64,000 nt of DNA from Bradyrhizobium sp. URHD0069 (GCF_000701345.1 NZ_JNIJ01000005.1:186001-250000), one strand, 5' to 3'; shown: positions 49,424 to 58,543, counted from the stretch's first letter. Made by a program: numbers and translations. The notes: generated by a model from the sequence alone, not told the origin.

Positions 49424-49765
49424 TTAGTCGGGTTGATCTGAAAGGGTGATAAGCCTGACCATCTGGTCCGGCTCGATCAGAATGGAGATGGCGACGCCGA
49501 CAAAAGTCAGGACCCCGGCGATGTCGAGCCACACCGTGCGGGTCTGATTGCGTCGGCAAAGCAGCGCGAATCCGGCCGTCGCCGCGCCAAACGTAAACAG
49601 CAGCGTCGCGATCGCGGGCGCCAACGCATCGATAGACAATACGGCGCGCAATCCCAAGGTCACGATCAGCGCCCCTAGCAGGACGCCGGCAAACAATTCC
49701 TTGGTCCGATCAGTCGATCCCTGACCGTGCTTCCGAATAATCGGGCTGCGGTCTGTGAAGGCCAT
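49424..49765 (-). CDS. Small three-helix membrane protein, unknown function
   Basis: A 113-residue protein with three hydrophobic stretches: LFAGVLLGALIVTLGLRAVL, PAIATLLFTFGAATAGFALL and LDIAGVLTFVGVAISILI. No family recognised. It lies about 120 bases upstream of terC on the same strand, with the structured leader between, and is divergent from the XRE regulator gene. It could be co-transcribed with terC. Confidence 0.6.
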   Translation of the reverse strand: MAFTDRSPIIRKHGQGSTDRTKELFAGVLLGALIVTLGLRAVLSIDALAPAIATLLFTFGAATAGFALLCRRNQTRTVWLDIAGVLTFVGVAISILIEPDQMVRLITLSDQPD

Positions 49766-49862
49766 TGCTTTCTCTCATCGCCGCGTTGAAGCTCACGGAA
49801 CCACAAAATGTGGCGCGGAAAGTCACGTTGTCTATCAATTCATACTAGATAGTTTAGTAATC
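49766..49862. promoter_or_regulatory. Divergent promoter region with two palindromes
   Basis: Contains CCACA-AAA-TGTGG at 49801-49813 and CTATC...GATAG (49832-49836 and 49848-49852) close to the XRE start. Short inverted repeats near an XRE gene often serve as its own operator; binding is inferred. Confidence 0.4.
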
Positions 49863-50192
49863 ATGAAACGTGGAAAATATCAAGAGGCTTTCGCCGAAAA
49901 GCTTCAGCGCAAGGTTGCGCCCGAAGCCCGGCAACTGCGCAAGCAGGCGGGGGATTGGCTGAAGCAGCGCAGGGCGGATGCCGGCCTGTCACAGGTCGAC
50001 CTCGCCGCACGGCTCGGTCTCAAATATTACACGTTCATCTCGCAGGTTGAGAACGGGTTTAGCCGGGTTCCAACTGAAACCATGGCCGCGTGGGCCACCG
50101 CACTGGGTCTTGAACCCGCGGCGTTCGCTAAGCATCTTTTGTTGTACTATGAGCCGGAATTGTACCGGCTGCTATTCGGAACAGAAAAATGA
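49863..50192 (+). CDS. XRE-family helix-turn-helix regulator
   Basis: A 109-residue protein. A basic N-terminal helix precedes the Cro/C1-type HTH: WLKQRRADAGLSQVDLAARL, LKYYTFISQVENGFSRVP, ALGLEPAAFAKHLL. ATG at 49863 gives MKRGKYQEAFAEKL; the longer frame from 49755 covers the divergent promoter. The C-terminal end (YYEPELYRLLFG) overlaps the next start by ATGA, so the two proteins are made together, a layout like regulator-partner or antitoxin-toxin pairs. Confidence 0.85.
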   Translation: MKRGKYQEAFAEKLQRKVAPEARQLRKQAGDWLKQRRADAGLSQVDLAARLGLKYYTFISQVENGFSRVPTETMAAWATALGLEPAAFAKHLLLYYEPELYRLLFGTEK

Positions 50193-50635
50193 GTGTGGTT
50201 GCGTTCGAGCGCGAACACAGCGCAGGTTTATGGGGCGAATCGGAGCTCAACACCATCGTGGCGGCACTGAACGTCGCGCTGGCGTCGGGCAACGGCCGGG
50301 AATGGGAAACCGGCATGACGGAAAGAGGCGATCCGCAGCTGTATCTGCTGGGTCCGCTTCCGGATCAGGTCTGCGAGTTGTGCGTGTCGCGGATCGGCGG
50401 GCGTTACATCCTGGAGGACGGGTCGGGCCGGCTATTGTTCGAGCATCGAAGCCTCGCCCTTGTCGCGCTGCACGCGAAAGCCGCAGTCCGATCCACGCGT
50501 TGGCCGCTTGTCGCGCGGGTGTTGCTGTTGTGGTGTACGGTTCGGCAGATAATTCACGACGAGGTCGAACCCGTGTTCGCCGAGAGCGAAGAGCTGCTTA
50601 TCGAACTGGCACCGCAGCTTGTAGCTTTCGCCTGA
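50189..50635 (+). CDS. Hypothetical protein coupled to the XRE regulator
   Basis: A 148-residue protein with no recognised family. The middle reads GDPQLYLLGPLPDQVCELCV and RIGGRYILEDGSGRLLFEHR, suggesting a beta-rich part; the C-terminus is helical (LVARVLLLWCTVRQIIHDEV). Its start overlaps the XRE stop by four bases. Two Cys in VCELC could bind metal. It does not resemble known toxins. Confidence 0.65.
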   Translation: MSVVAFEREHSAGLWGESELNTIVAALNVALASGNGREWETGMTERGDPQLYLLGPLPDQVCELCVSRIGGRYILEDGSGRLLFEHRSLALVALHAKAAVRSTRWPLVARVLLLWCTVRQIIHDEVEPVFAESEELLIELAPQLVAFA

Positions 50636-50672
50636 TCGCCACGCCAATTTGCACACCAATTTGAAAGTGTTC

Positions 50673-52559
50673 ATGACGACCAGATCTGCGATCTCCCGCG
50701 CCAACCAGACATCCCGCAAACCTGCATCGAGCAGGGGAGCCGCCACCCGCAAGGCGAACCGCAAATCATCCGGCAAATCGCGATCAGCCAAATTACCGGA
50801 GTGGAATTTGGCCGACCTCTATTCCGGTATCGGCGCGCCGGAAGTCGCGCGCGACCTGGAAAAAATGGACGCGGAATGCGTCGCGTTTGAGACGGACTAC
50901 AAGGGCAAGCTCGCGGAACAAACCGCAAGGCAGGAAGGCGGCAAGTGGCTCGCCGAGGCGGTGAGGCGATACGAGGCGATCGACGATCTCGCCGGGCGTC
51001 TCGCCTCGTATGCCGGTTTGGTTCATGCCGGCGACAGCGTCGATCCCGCGATCTCCAAATTCTACGGCGACGTGTCCGAGCGGCTGACGAATGCCTCGGT
51101 GCATCTGTTGTTCTTCGCGCTGGAACTCAACCGCATCGACGATGCCGTGATCGAACGCGCGATGCAGGCGCCCGAACTTGCCCACTACCGCCCGTGGATC
51201 GAAGATCTCCGCAAGGACAAGCCGTATCAACTGGAGGATCGCGTCGAGCAGCTGTTTCATGAAAAATCCCAGAGCGGCTATGCCGCCTGGAATAGGCTGT
51301 TCGACCAAACCATCTCGGGCCTGCGCTTCAAGATCGGTGGCCGCGAACTCGCGATCGAGCCGACGCTGAGCCTGCTGCAGGATCGCGCGCCGGCAAGGCG
51401 CAAGGCGGCGGGACAGGCGCTGGCAAAGACTTTTAAGGCCAACGAGCGGACCTTCGCGCTGATCACCAATACGCTCGCCAAGGACAAGGAGATTTCCGAT
51501 CGCTGGCGCGGCTTCCAGGACGTTGCGGATTCGCGGCATTTGAATAACCGCGTCGAGCGCGAGGTCGTCGATGCGCTGGTGGGCTCGGTTCGCGCAGCTT
51601 ATCCGCAGTTGTCGCATCGCTATTACGCGTTAAAGGCTGGCTGGTTCAAAAAGAAGAAACTTGCCCATTGGGATCGCAATGCGCCGCTGCCGTTTGCCGC
51701 CACCGGCAGCATCGCCTGGCCGGACGCCAGGAACATGGTGCTGACCGCCTACCGCGGATTCTCGCCAGAGATGGCTGATATAGCCGAGCGTTTTTTCACC
51801 GATCGCTGGATCGACGCGCCGGTGCGACCCGGAAAAGCGCCGGGTGCCTTCTCGCATCCCACCACGCCCTCGGCGCACCCTTACGTGCTGATGAACTATC
51901 AGGGCAAGCCGCGCGACGTGATGACGCTCGCGCATGAACTCGGCCACGGCGTGCACCAGGTGCTGGCGGCGAAGAACGGCGCGCTGATGGCGCCGACGCC
52001 GCTGACCCTCGCCGAGACCGCCAGCGTGTTCGGCGAGATGCTGACCTTCAAGCGGCTGCTGGCGCAGACCAAAAGTGCCAAGCAGCGCCAGGCCCTGCTC
52101 GCCGGCAAGGTCGAGGATATGATCAATACCGTGGTGCGGCAGATCGCGTTCTATTCGTTCGAGCGCGCCATTCATACGGAGCGGCGCAACGGCGAATTGA
52201 CCGCGGAGCGTATCGGCGAAATCTGGCTCAGCGTGCAAGGCGAGAGTCTTGGGCCCGCGATCGACATCAGGCCGGGTTATGAGAATTTCTGGATGTACAT
52301 CCCGCATTTCATCCATTCGCCGTTCTACGTCTACGCTTACGCGTTCGGCGATTGCCTGGTGAACTCGCTCTACGCGGTCTACGAAAATGCCCAGGCAGGT
52401 TTTGCTGAGCGCTATCTGACAATGCTCGCGGCCGGCGGCACCAAGCATTATTCCGAACTGCTCAAGCCGTTTGGCCTCGATGCCAAGGATCCGAAATTCT
52501 GGAACGGCGGGCTGTCCGTGATCGCAGGCATGATCGACGAGCTGGAGGGAATGTCCTGA
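50673..52559 (+). CDS. M3 family oligoendopeptidase (PepF-like)
   Basis: A 628-residue zinc peptidase that cuts short peptides in the cytoplasm. The zinc motif HELGH is at residues 421-425 (TLAHELGHGVHQV), with the third ligand Glu in LAETASVFGEMLTF. The N-terminal ~45 residues are Ser/Arg/Lys-rich and disordered-looking, an extension compared with the usual ~600 residues. ATG at 50673 is used; a start at 50649 would add eight residues. The gene follows the XRE pair closely, but a link is not obvious. Confidence 0.93.
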   Translation: MTTRSAISRANQTSRKPASSRGAATRKANRKSSGKSRSAKLPEWNLADLYSGIGAPEVARDLEKMDAECVAFETDYKGKLAEQTARQEGGKWLAEAVRRYEAIDDLAGRLASYAGLVHAGDSVDPAISKFYGDVSERLTNASVHLLFFALELNRIDDAVIERAMQAPELAHYRPWIEDLRKDKPYQLEDRVEQLFHEKSQSGYAAWNRLFDQTISGLRFKIGGRELAIEPTLSLLQDRAPARRKAAGQALAKTFKANERTFALITNTLAKDKEISDRWRGFQDVADSRHLNNRVEREVVDALVGSVRAAYPQLSHRYYALKAGWFKKKKLAHWDRNAPLPFAATGSIAWPDARNMVLTAYRGFSPEMADIAERFFTDRWIDAPVRPGKAPGAFSHPTTPSAHPYVLMNYQGKPRDVMTLAHELGHGVHQVLAAKNGALMAPTPLTLAETASVFGEMLTFKRLLAQTKSAKQRQALLAGKVEDMINTVVRQIAFYSFERAIHTERRNGELTAERIGEIWLSVQGESLGPAIDIRPGYENFWMYIPHFIHSPFYVYAYAFGDCLVNSLYAVYENAQAGFAERYLTMLAAGGTKHYSELLKPFGLDAKDPKFWNGGLSVIAGMIDELEGMS

Positions 52560-52777
52560 CCGGGGCGGGGCCAAACCCTGCGCAGGCCACAGCCCTGATC
52601 CTTCCCTCGCGGTTGGCGAGGTCAGCGACGAGAGCCGGACGCGCTGGATCAGGGATAATTGGCCCGAGCCCCGCAAGTTAAGGATACGGCCACCGGACAA
52701 GCCGTCCGCCGCCGTTGCCCTCCAAACGGGATTGCGGTAATTGCACGCAAAGTACCGAACACTGACGGGGAAGACCG

Positions 52778-52930
52778 ATGGCAGAGCATAGCGAAGTGGC
52801 CTACACGACCGCGGACGGCAACGATTATGCGGCCCATGAGCAGACCTATGAAGGCTTCATCATGCTGGTGAAATACGGCACCGGCGCCGTCATCCTTATC
52901 CTTGCCCTGATGGCGATTTTCCTGACCTGA
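52778..52930 (+). CDS. aa3-type cytochrome c oxidase subunit IV
   Basis: A 50-residue protein: a polar N-terminus (MAEHSEVAYTTADGNDYAAH), then EQTYEGFIMLVKYG leading into one membrane helix (AVILILALMAIFLT). This is the layout of the small bacterial aa3 oxidase subunit IV family, a peripheral helix in the oxidase of Paracoccus and Rhodobacter. ATG at 52778 follows GGGGAAGACCG. It sits alone upstream of the pnt genes, a common position in Bradyrhizobium relatives. Confidence 0.82.
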   Translation: MAEHSEVAYTTADGNDYAAHEQTYEGFIMLVKYGTGAVILILALMAIFLT

Positions 52931-53064
52931 CCCCGCGCGGTCGCGCCGCCCCTCGGCGGCGCAACCGAGAAAATTGCACCCATTCCGGTCGCAAAAGCGG
53001 TATCCATCCTTGCGAATTAAGCGCTAATTCTCGCGCGCGTGCATTTCGCGCCGCCGGAGGCCCC

Positions 53065-54195
53065 ATGAAGATTGCCGTCGCCAAGGAAATCGATCCGTCC
53101 GAGCCGCGGGTCGCGGCTTCGCCGGACACGGTGAAAAAGTTCAAGGCGCTGGGCGTCGATATTGCCGTCGAGCCGGGCGCGGGCATCAAGTCGGGCCTGC
53201 CGGATTCGGAATTCACCGCGGCCGGCGCCAGCGTCAGCGCGGACGCGCTGAAAGACGCCGACATTATCATCAAGGTGAAGCGGCCCGAGGCGAGCGAGCT
53301 TGCAAATTACAAGCGCGGCGCACTGGTCATCGCCATCATGGACCCCTACGGCAACGACGCCGCGCTAAAGGCGATGGCGGACGCGGGGGTGTCGGCATTT
53401 GCGATGGAATTGATGCCGCGTATTACCCGCGCCCAGGCGATGGACGTGCTGTCGAGCCAGGCCAATCTCGCCGGCTACCGGGCGGTGATTGAGGCGGCGG
53501 AAGCCTTCGGCCGCGCCTTTCCGATGATGATGACCGCGGCGGGCACCGTGCCGGCCGCAAAAGTGTTCGTGATGGGCGTCGGCGTTGCCGGCCTGCAGGC
53601 GATCGCCACCGCGCGGCGGCTCGGCGCCGTCGTCACCGCGACCGACGTGCGGCCTGCGGTAAAGGAACAGGTCGAAAGTCTTGGCGCTAAATTCCTCGCG
53701 GTCGAGGATGAAGAGTTCAAGCAGGCTGAAACCGCCGGCGGCTACGCCAAGGAAATGTCGAAAGAGTATCAGGCCAAGCAGGCGGCGCTGACCGCCGAGC
53801 ACATCAAGAAGCAGGACATCATCATCACGACGGCGCTGATCCCGGGCCGGCCCGCGCCGCGCCTTGTCACCTCGGAGATGGTGAAGTCGATGAAGCCCGG
53901 CTCGGTGCTGGTCGACCTTGCGGTCGAGCGCGGCGGCAATGTCGAGGGCGTAAAGAGCGGCGAAACCGTGGACCTGGATGGCGTGAAGATCGTCGGCGTT
54001 CCCAATCTTGCCGGACGCGTCGCGGCGTCGGCGTCGAGCCTCTATGCGCGCAACCTGTTTTCCTTCATCGAGACGCTGGTCGACAAATCGACCAAGGCGT
54101 TGGCGGTGAAGTGGGACGACGAATTGGTCAAGGCCACCGCGCTGACCAGGGACGGCGCCGTCATTCATCCGAATTTCCAGCCGAAGAGCGCGTGA
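53065..54195 (+). CDS. pntAA: NAD(P) transhydrogenase subunit alpha part 1 (NAD-binding)
   Basis: A 376-residue soluble domain I protein of proton-translocating transhydrogenase. It starts MKIAVAKEIDPSEPRVAASP, has VFVMGVGVAGLQAIATARRL (Rossmann fold) with TDVRPAVKEQ, and the mobile-loop region EEFKQAETAGGYAKEMSKEY. With PntAB and PntB it couples hydride transfer from NADH to NADP with proton entry. The alpha subunit is split in two genes, as in Rhodospirillum and rhizobia. A palindromic repeat separates it from pntAB. Confidence 0.95.
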   Translation: MKIAVAKEIDPSEPRVAASPDTVKKFKALGVDIAVEPGAGIKSGLPDSEFTAAGASVSADALKDADIIIKVKRPEASELANYKRGALVIAIMDPYGNDAALKAMADAGVSAFAMELMPRITRAQAMDVLSSQANLAGYRAVIEAAEAFGRAFPMMMTAAGTVPAAKVFVMGVGVAGLQAIATARRLGAVVTATDVRPAVKEQVESLGAKFLAVEDEEFKQAETAGGYAKEMSKEYQAKQAALTAEHIKKQDIIITTALIPGRPAPRLVTSEMVKSMKPGSVLVDLAVERGGNVEGVKSGETVDLDGVKIVGVPNLAGRVAASASSLYARNLFSFIETLVDKSTKALAVKWDDELVKATALTRDGAVIHPNFQPKSA

Positions 54196-54224
54196 ATGAT
54201 GATGCGCGAACAATTCTTTCGCCG

Positions 54225-54325
54225 TTCCGGGCGCTCGCGTCAGCGGGCGAACCCGGAATCTCCATTGCAAACCAATCCCCGGGATTTCGGGTCCGGCGCG
54301 CCGCGCCGTCCCGGAATGACGGGCT
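54225..54325. repeat. Palindromic repeat between pntAA and pntAB
   Basis: Contains CCGTTCCGGGCGC... and ends CCGTCCCGGAATGACGGG, whose CCGGAATGAC end matches the repeat at 5339-5426. Internal arms AACCCGGAATC and GATTTCGGGTC type give hairpin potential. It fills most of the 145-base gap. Confidence 0.65.
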
Positions 54326-54340
54326 AACAGGAGAGCCGCC

Positions 54341-54658
54341 ATGGATCATATCGCACAGGCCGTCGATCCCTTCGTCTTTCGGCTGTCGATTTTCGTGCTC
54401 GCCGTGTTCGTCGGCTATTTCGTGGTGTGGTCGGTGACGCCCGCGCTGCATACGCCGCTGATGTCGGTGACCAATGCGATCTCCTCGGTGATCGTGGTCG
54501 GTGCGCTGCTCGCGGTCGGCGTCGCAATGGTCGGCAGCGGCGGGGTATGGGCGCGCGGCTTCGGCTTCGTCGCGCTGGTTTTCGCGTCCGTGAATATTTT
54601 CGGCGGCTTCCTGGTCACCCAGCGCATGCTCGCGATGTACAAGAAGAGAATCAAGTGA
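54341..54658 (+). CDS. pntAB: NAD(P) transhydrogenase subunit alpha part 2 (membrane)
   Basis: A 105-residue protein with three membrane helices: [37 protein letters not shown] and [19 protein letters not shown]. This is the membrane part of the alpha subunit (N-terminal half of domain II), including the conserved [17 protein letters not shown] segment [18 protein letters not shown] at 54341 follows AGGAGAGCCGCC. It works with PntB to form the proton channel. Confidence 0.95.
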   Translation: MDHIAQAVDPFVFRLSIFVLAVFVGYFVVWSVTPALHTPLMSVTNAISSVIVVGALLAVGVAMVGSGGVWARGFGFVALVFASVNIFGGFLVTQRMLAMYKKRIK

Positions 54659-54684
54659 GCGGCGGGGCAATGTCTGGTCGCGCA

Positions 54685-54832
54685 TTGTTGTCGTTCGTCA
54701 TGGCCGGGCTTGACCCGGCCATCCACGAATTTCCTGAGCAAGTAAAGCAAGACGTGGATGCCCGGCATCGCAGACAAGTCTACGTAGTCTGCGCAAAGCA
54801 GACTACTATGGCCGGGCATGACGAAGTTGCTG
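54685..54832. repeat. Composite palindromic repeat between pntAB and pntB
   Basis: Begins CGTTCGTCATGGCCGGGC and ends GCCGGGCATGACGAAG, giving near-complementary ends. Inside lie TGGCCGGG-CTTGA-CCCGGCCA and a second hairpin around GCAGAC/GTCTGC. This is a different repeat type from the one between pntAA and pntAB. Confidence 0.72.
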
Positions 54833-54848
54833 GGGGAGCGCGCCAATC

Positions 54849-56246
54849 ATGAACGCCAATCTCGCCGCACTGCTGTATCTCGTCGCCGGCGTCCTGTTCA
54901 TTCTGTCGCTGCGCGGCCTGTCGAGTCCGGCGTCATCGCGTCAGGGCAATTTCCTAGGCATGACCGGCATGGCGATCGCGGTCGCGACCACGCTGGCCGC
55001 GCATCCGCCGGCCGACGGCATCGGCTGGGTGCTGGTGGTGCTCGGCGTCGCCATCGGCGGCTCGATCGGCGCGGTGATCGCCCGTCGGGTGCCGATGACG
55101 TCGATGCCCGAGCTGGTCGCGGCGTTTCACTCGTTGGTCGGCATGGCCGCGGTATTGGTCGCGGCCGGAGCGTTCTACGCGCCGGAGGCCTTCGACATCG
55201 GCACACCCGGCCACATCCACGGCGTGAGCCTGGTTGAAATGTCGCTCGGCGTCGCGATCGGCGCGCTGACATTTACGGGCTCGGTGATCGCGTTCCTGAA
55301 ACTGTCGGGGCGCATGAGCGGCGCGCCGATCATCCTGCCGGCACGCCACATCATCAACATTGCGCTCGGCGTAGCACTGGTGGTGTTCATCGTCAGGCTC
55401 GTGATGTTCGGCAGCGCGCTCGACTTCTGGCTGATCACCATCATTGCGCTGGCGCTCGGTGCGCTCCTGATCATTCCGATCGGCGGCGCCGATATGCCGG
55501 TCGTGATCTCGATGCTGAATTCCTATTCGGGCTGGGCCGCCGCCGGCATCGGCTTCACGCTCGGCAATTCGGCGCTGATCATCACCGGCGCGCTGGTGGG
55601 TTCATCCGGCGCGATCCTGTCCTACATCATGTGCCACGCGATGAACCGCTCCTTCATCTCGGTCATCCTCGGCGGCTTCGGCGGCGAGACCGCGGCCGTG
55701 GGCGGAGCGGCGGCCGAAGCGCGTCCGGTAAAACTCGGCTCCGCTGATGACGCCGCCTTCATCATGAAGAACGCGCAGAAGGTCATCATCGTGCCCGGCT
55801 ACGGCATGGCGGTGGCGCAGGCGCAGCACGCGTTGCGCGAGATGGCGGACAATCTCAAGAAAGAGGGCGTCGAGGTGAAATACGCCATTCACCCCGTCGC
55901 CGGCCGCATGCCCGGCCACATGAACGTGCTGCTGGCCGAAGCCAACGTGCCCTATGACGAGGTGTTCGAACTCGAGGACATCAATTCCGAATTCGCCCAG
56001 GCCGACGTTGCCTTCGTGATCGGCGCCAACGACGTCACCAATCCCGCCGCCGAGGACGATTCCAAATCGCCGATCTACGGCATGCCGGTGCTGCAGGTCT
56101 GGAAGGCCGGCACCGTGATGTTCATCAAGCGCTCGCTCGCCTCCGGCTACGCCGGCATCGACAATCCGCTGTTCTATCGCGACAACACCATGATGCTGCT
56201 CGGCGACGCCAAGAAGATGACCGAGAACATCGTCAAGGGGATGTGA
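54849..56246 (+). CDS. pntB: NAD(P) transhydrogenase subunit beta
   Basis: A 465-residue protein. The N-terminal half has about nine membrane helices, including the segment ALVGSSGAILSYIMCHAMNR near the channel. The C-terminal NADP-binding domain III has VIIVPGYGMAVAQAQHAL, YAIHPVAGRMPGHMNVLLAE and VIGANDVTNPAA. Together with PntAA and PntAB it supplies NADPH at the expense of the proton gradient. Length is normal. Followed at 18 bases by an alpha/beta hydrolase gene. Confidence 0.96.
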   Translation: MNANLAALLYLVAGVLFILSLRGLSSPASSRQGNFLGMTGMAIAVATTLAAHPPADGIGWVLVVLGVAIGGSIGAVIARRVPMTSMPELVAAFHSLVGMAAVLVAAGAFYAPEAFDIGTPGHIHGVSLVEMSLGVAIGALTFTGSVIAFLKLSGRMSGAPIILPARHIINIALGVALVVFIVRLVMFGSALDFWLITIIALALGALLIIPIGGADMPVVISMLNSYSGWAAAGIGFTLGNSALIITGALVGSSGAILSYIMCHAMNRSFISVILGGFGGETAAVGGAAAEARPVKLGSADDAAFIMKNAQKVIIVPGYGMAVAQAQHALREMADNLKKEGVEVKYAIHPVAGRMPGHMNVLLAEANVPYDEVFELEDINSEFAQADVAFVIGANDVTNPAAEDDSKSPIYGMPVLQVWKAGTVMFIKRSLASGYAGIDNPLFYRDNTMMLLGDAKKMTENIVKGM

Positions 56247-56264
56247 AGCTATTTGCGAGACATC

Positions 56265-57071
56265 ATGGCCCTCCTGAAATGGCTCGTCGTTCTCGTATCG
56301 ATCGGCTATCTCGTTGGTCTTGTCGTGCTGTTCTTCGTGCAGCGGACGTTCATCTTTCCGATACCGCAAACGACACGCACCGCCCCTGAGGCTGCCGGCT
56401 TTCCGGAAGCTGAAGAGCACATTCTGACCACGGCGGATGGCGAGAAGGTCATCGTCTGGCACGTCCCGGCAAAGCCGGGCCACGCCGTCGTGATTTACTT
56501 TCCCGGCAACGGGGATTTTCTGGCCGGGCGCGTGAGCCGCCTGCGAGCCATCACCTCAGACGGCACCGGGCTCGTCGCCTTGTCATATCGAGGCTATGCC
56601 GGCTCCAGTGGAAAGCCGAGCGAGCAGGGACTGCTCCAAGATGCTGCCGCGGCCTATGCCTTCACAACCGCGCGATACAGCGCCGACCGTATTGTCGTCT
56701 GGGGCTTTTCCCTGGGCAGTGGTGTCGCGGTGGCGTTGGCGGCCGACCATCCGGTCGGAAGACTCATCCTGGAAGCGCCCTACACGTCGATCGCGGATAT
56801 TGCCGCCACCGTTTTTCGATTCGTGCCGGTACGCTGGCTGGTGAGGGATCAGTTTCATTCCGACGAGCGTATTGTGCGCGTCACCGCTCCGCTTCTGATC
56901 ATTCATGGCGCACGCGATTCCGTCATTCCGTTAGGTTTTGGCGAGCGATTGTTTGCGCTCGCCCGCGAGCCGAAACAATTCGTGCGGTTTCCCGAGGGCG
57001 GCCACGACGATCTCGATCATCATGGTGCGATGGAAACGGCTCGACATTTCATCGGGGCGTCGAAAGGTTGA
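56265..57071 (+). CDS. Membrane-anchored alpha/beta hydrolase
   Basis: A 268-residue hydrolase. One N-terminal membrane helix (WLVVLVSIGYLVGLVVLFFV) anchors it, followed by a BEM46/YfhR-like fold: the oxyanion region IYFPGNGDF, the nucleophile Ser in WGFSLGSGVAVAL, Asp in HGARDSVIP and His in EGGHDDLDHH. Typical of small esterases of unknown substrate. ATG at 56265 is used rather than a TTG four codons upstream. Only 18 bases after pntB, so it may be read with the pnt operon. Confidence 0.88.
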   Translation: MALLKWLVVLVSIGYLVGLVVLFFVQRTFIFPIPQTTRTAPEAAGFPEAEEHILTTADGEKVIVWHVPAKPGHAVVIYFPGNGDFLAGRVSRLRAITSDGTGLVALSYRGYAGSSGKPSEQGLLQDAAAAYAFTTARYSADRIVVWGFSLGSGVAVALAADHPVGRLILEAPYTSIADIAATVFRFVPVRWLVRDQFHSDERIVRVTAPLLIIHGARDSVIPLGFGERLFALAREPKQFVRFPEGGHDDLDHHGAMETARHFIGASKG

Positions 57072-57160
57072 CGAAAAGGGCTGCAGGCTCTGCGCATGCT
57101 CTGGCTCCATGACATCTGTCGTGCGCGCGAGGTCTGGCGTTAGCACCTTGGATTTTCGTC

Positions 57161-57328
57161 ATGCTGTCACATGAGTCGCCGGCTGCGACCATGCTCGACG
57201 ACGCGGCAATGACGTGGCCATTTGCGCCGAGCTTGTTCGGCTATCTGCTGTGGCCTGTTGTGATTTTGGTACCCCTGTTTCTACTGCTTACCTTCCTCCC
57301 CATTGCTCCTGTTCTCAGCTTGCATTGA
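57161..57328 (+). CDS. Possible 55-residue membrane protein
   Basis: ATG at 57161 opens a 55-codon frame that ends at TGA 57326-57328. After about 25 polar residues it reads LFGYLLWPVVILVPLFLLLT then FLPIAPVLSLH, one clear hydrophobic helix. No good ribosome site was seen; ATG at 57191 is another candidate start. It occupies the otherwise empty gap 57072-57393. Support is limited to composition. Confidence 0.4.
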   Translation: MLSHESPAATMLDDAAMTWPFAPSLFGYLLWPVVILVPLFLLLTFLPIAPVLSLH

Positions 57329-57393
57329 GGTGTTGCACATTCTCTTATGTTCGTGTCCTCTTGTTCGTCTCCCGAGAGCTTAGCTCAAAAGTC

Positions 57394-58509
57394 ATGCAGC
57401 AGAATCAGGCTTTATTGAGCGCATACGGCCCTATGCCGCGATCGGCGTGGATTTTCCCTGCGCTGGCCGTTTTGTTTTTTGCCGCCGCGACTGCTCTCGG
57501 TATCACGTTCAAGCCATCGGCCTCGGGGCTTGTATTCGCGGTCCTGCTGCTGGTCATCCTGTTCGGCACGGTTTTCGCAGCCGTGCATCACGCCGAAACC
57601 ATCGCACAGAGGATCGGCGAGCCCTACGGCACGCTGCTGCTTACCCTGGCGGTCACCATCATTGAGGTTGCGCTGATCGCGACCATCATGCTCGGCGACA
57701 AGGCCGTGCCGACGCTGGCGCGCGATACTGTGTTCGCGGTGGTGATGATCGTTTGCAACGGCCTCGTCGGCGCCTGTATTCTCCTCGGCGGCCTGCGCTA
57801 TCGCGAGCAAGACTTCCAGATCTCGGGAGCCAATCTCTATCTGTCGGTGCTGGTCGTGCTCGCGACCATTACGCTGATACTGCCGAATTACACGCTGACG
57901 ACGCCGGGACCGCTATATTCGACCGCGCAACTCATCTTTGTCAGCCTGGTCACGATCATTCTTTACAGCGTGTTTCTCTATACCCAGACGATTCGGCATC
58001 GCGACTATTTTGTCAGCGGAGCTGACGGTTCCGATCACGCTGCGCAGATCTCGAATCGTACGTTGATGCTCAGCATCGGATTGCTGATGGTCTCGCTGTT
58101 GGCCGTGGTACTGCTGGCGAAAAAGTTCTCGCTCGTGGTCGACGCCGGTGCGGCGCTGATCGGCGCACCTTCGGCTTTCGCCGGCATTGTTGTCGCGCTG
58201 TTGATCTTGCTGCCGGAAAGCGTCGCCGCCATTGCCGCCGCGCGCAACAACGATTTGCAGAAAAGCATCAACCTGGCGCTAGGCTCGTCACTCGCCACCA
58301 TCGGACTGACCGTTCCGGCCGTCGCGGTGGCGGCTTATGCCCTGGACAAGACCCTGGTTCTCGGTCTCGACCAGCGGGAAATGGTGCTGCTGGCGATGAC
58401 GCTGCTTTTGAGTATGCTGACGTTCGGCACCGGCCGGACCAATATGCTGTTCGGGTTGATTCACGCGCTGGTGTTTGCGGTATTCATTTTCATGGTGCTT
58501 GTGCCGTGA
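57394..58509 (+). CDS. Calcium/cation:proton antiporter (ChaA/y4hA-like, CaCA family)
   Basis: A 371-residue membrane protein with about 11 helices. The two alpha repeats of the CaCA superfamily are visible: GEPYGTLLLTLAVTIIEVAL with its acidic Glu, and FAGIVVALLILLPESVAAIA with its Glu, each followed by a helix rich in small residues. It is close to E. coli ChaA and to the rhizobial y4hA product, which exchange Ca2+, Na+ or K+ for protons. ATG at 57394 was chosen; it lacks a strong ribosome site, and the upstream frame is not protein-like. Confidence 0.88.
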   Translation: MQQNQALLSAYGPMPRSAWIFPALAVLFFAAATALGITFKPSASGLVFAVLLLVILFGTVFAAVHHAETIAQRIGEPYGTLLLTLAVTIIEVALIATIMLGDKAVPTLARDTVFAVVMIVCNGLVGACILLGGLRYREQDFQISGANLYLSVLVVLATITLILPNYTLTTPGPLYSTAQLIFVSLVTIILYSVFLYTQTIRHRDYFVSGADGSDHAAQISNRTLMLSIGLLMVSLLAVVLLAKKFSLVVDAGAALIGAPSAFAGIVVALLILLPESVAAIAAARNNDLQKSINLALGSSLATIGLTVPAVAVAAYALDKTLVLGLDQREMVLLAMTLLLSMLTFGTGRTNMLFGLIHALVFAVFIFMVLVP

Positions 58510-58543
58510 CATCTATCGTGACATCTATGGAGAACGAGCGACG

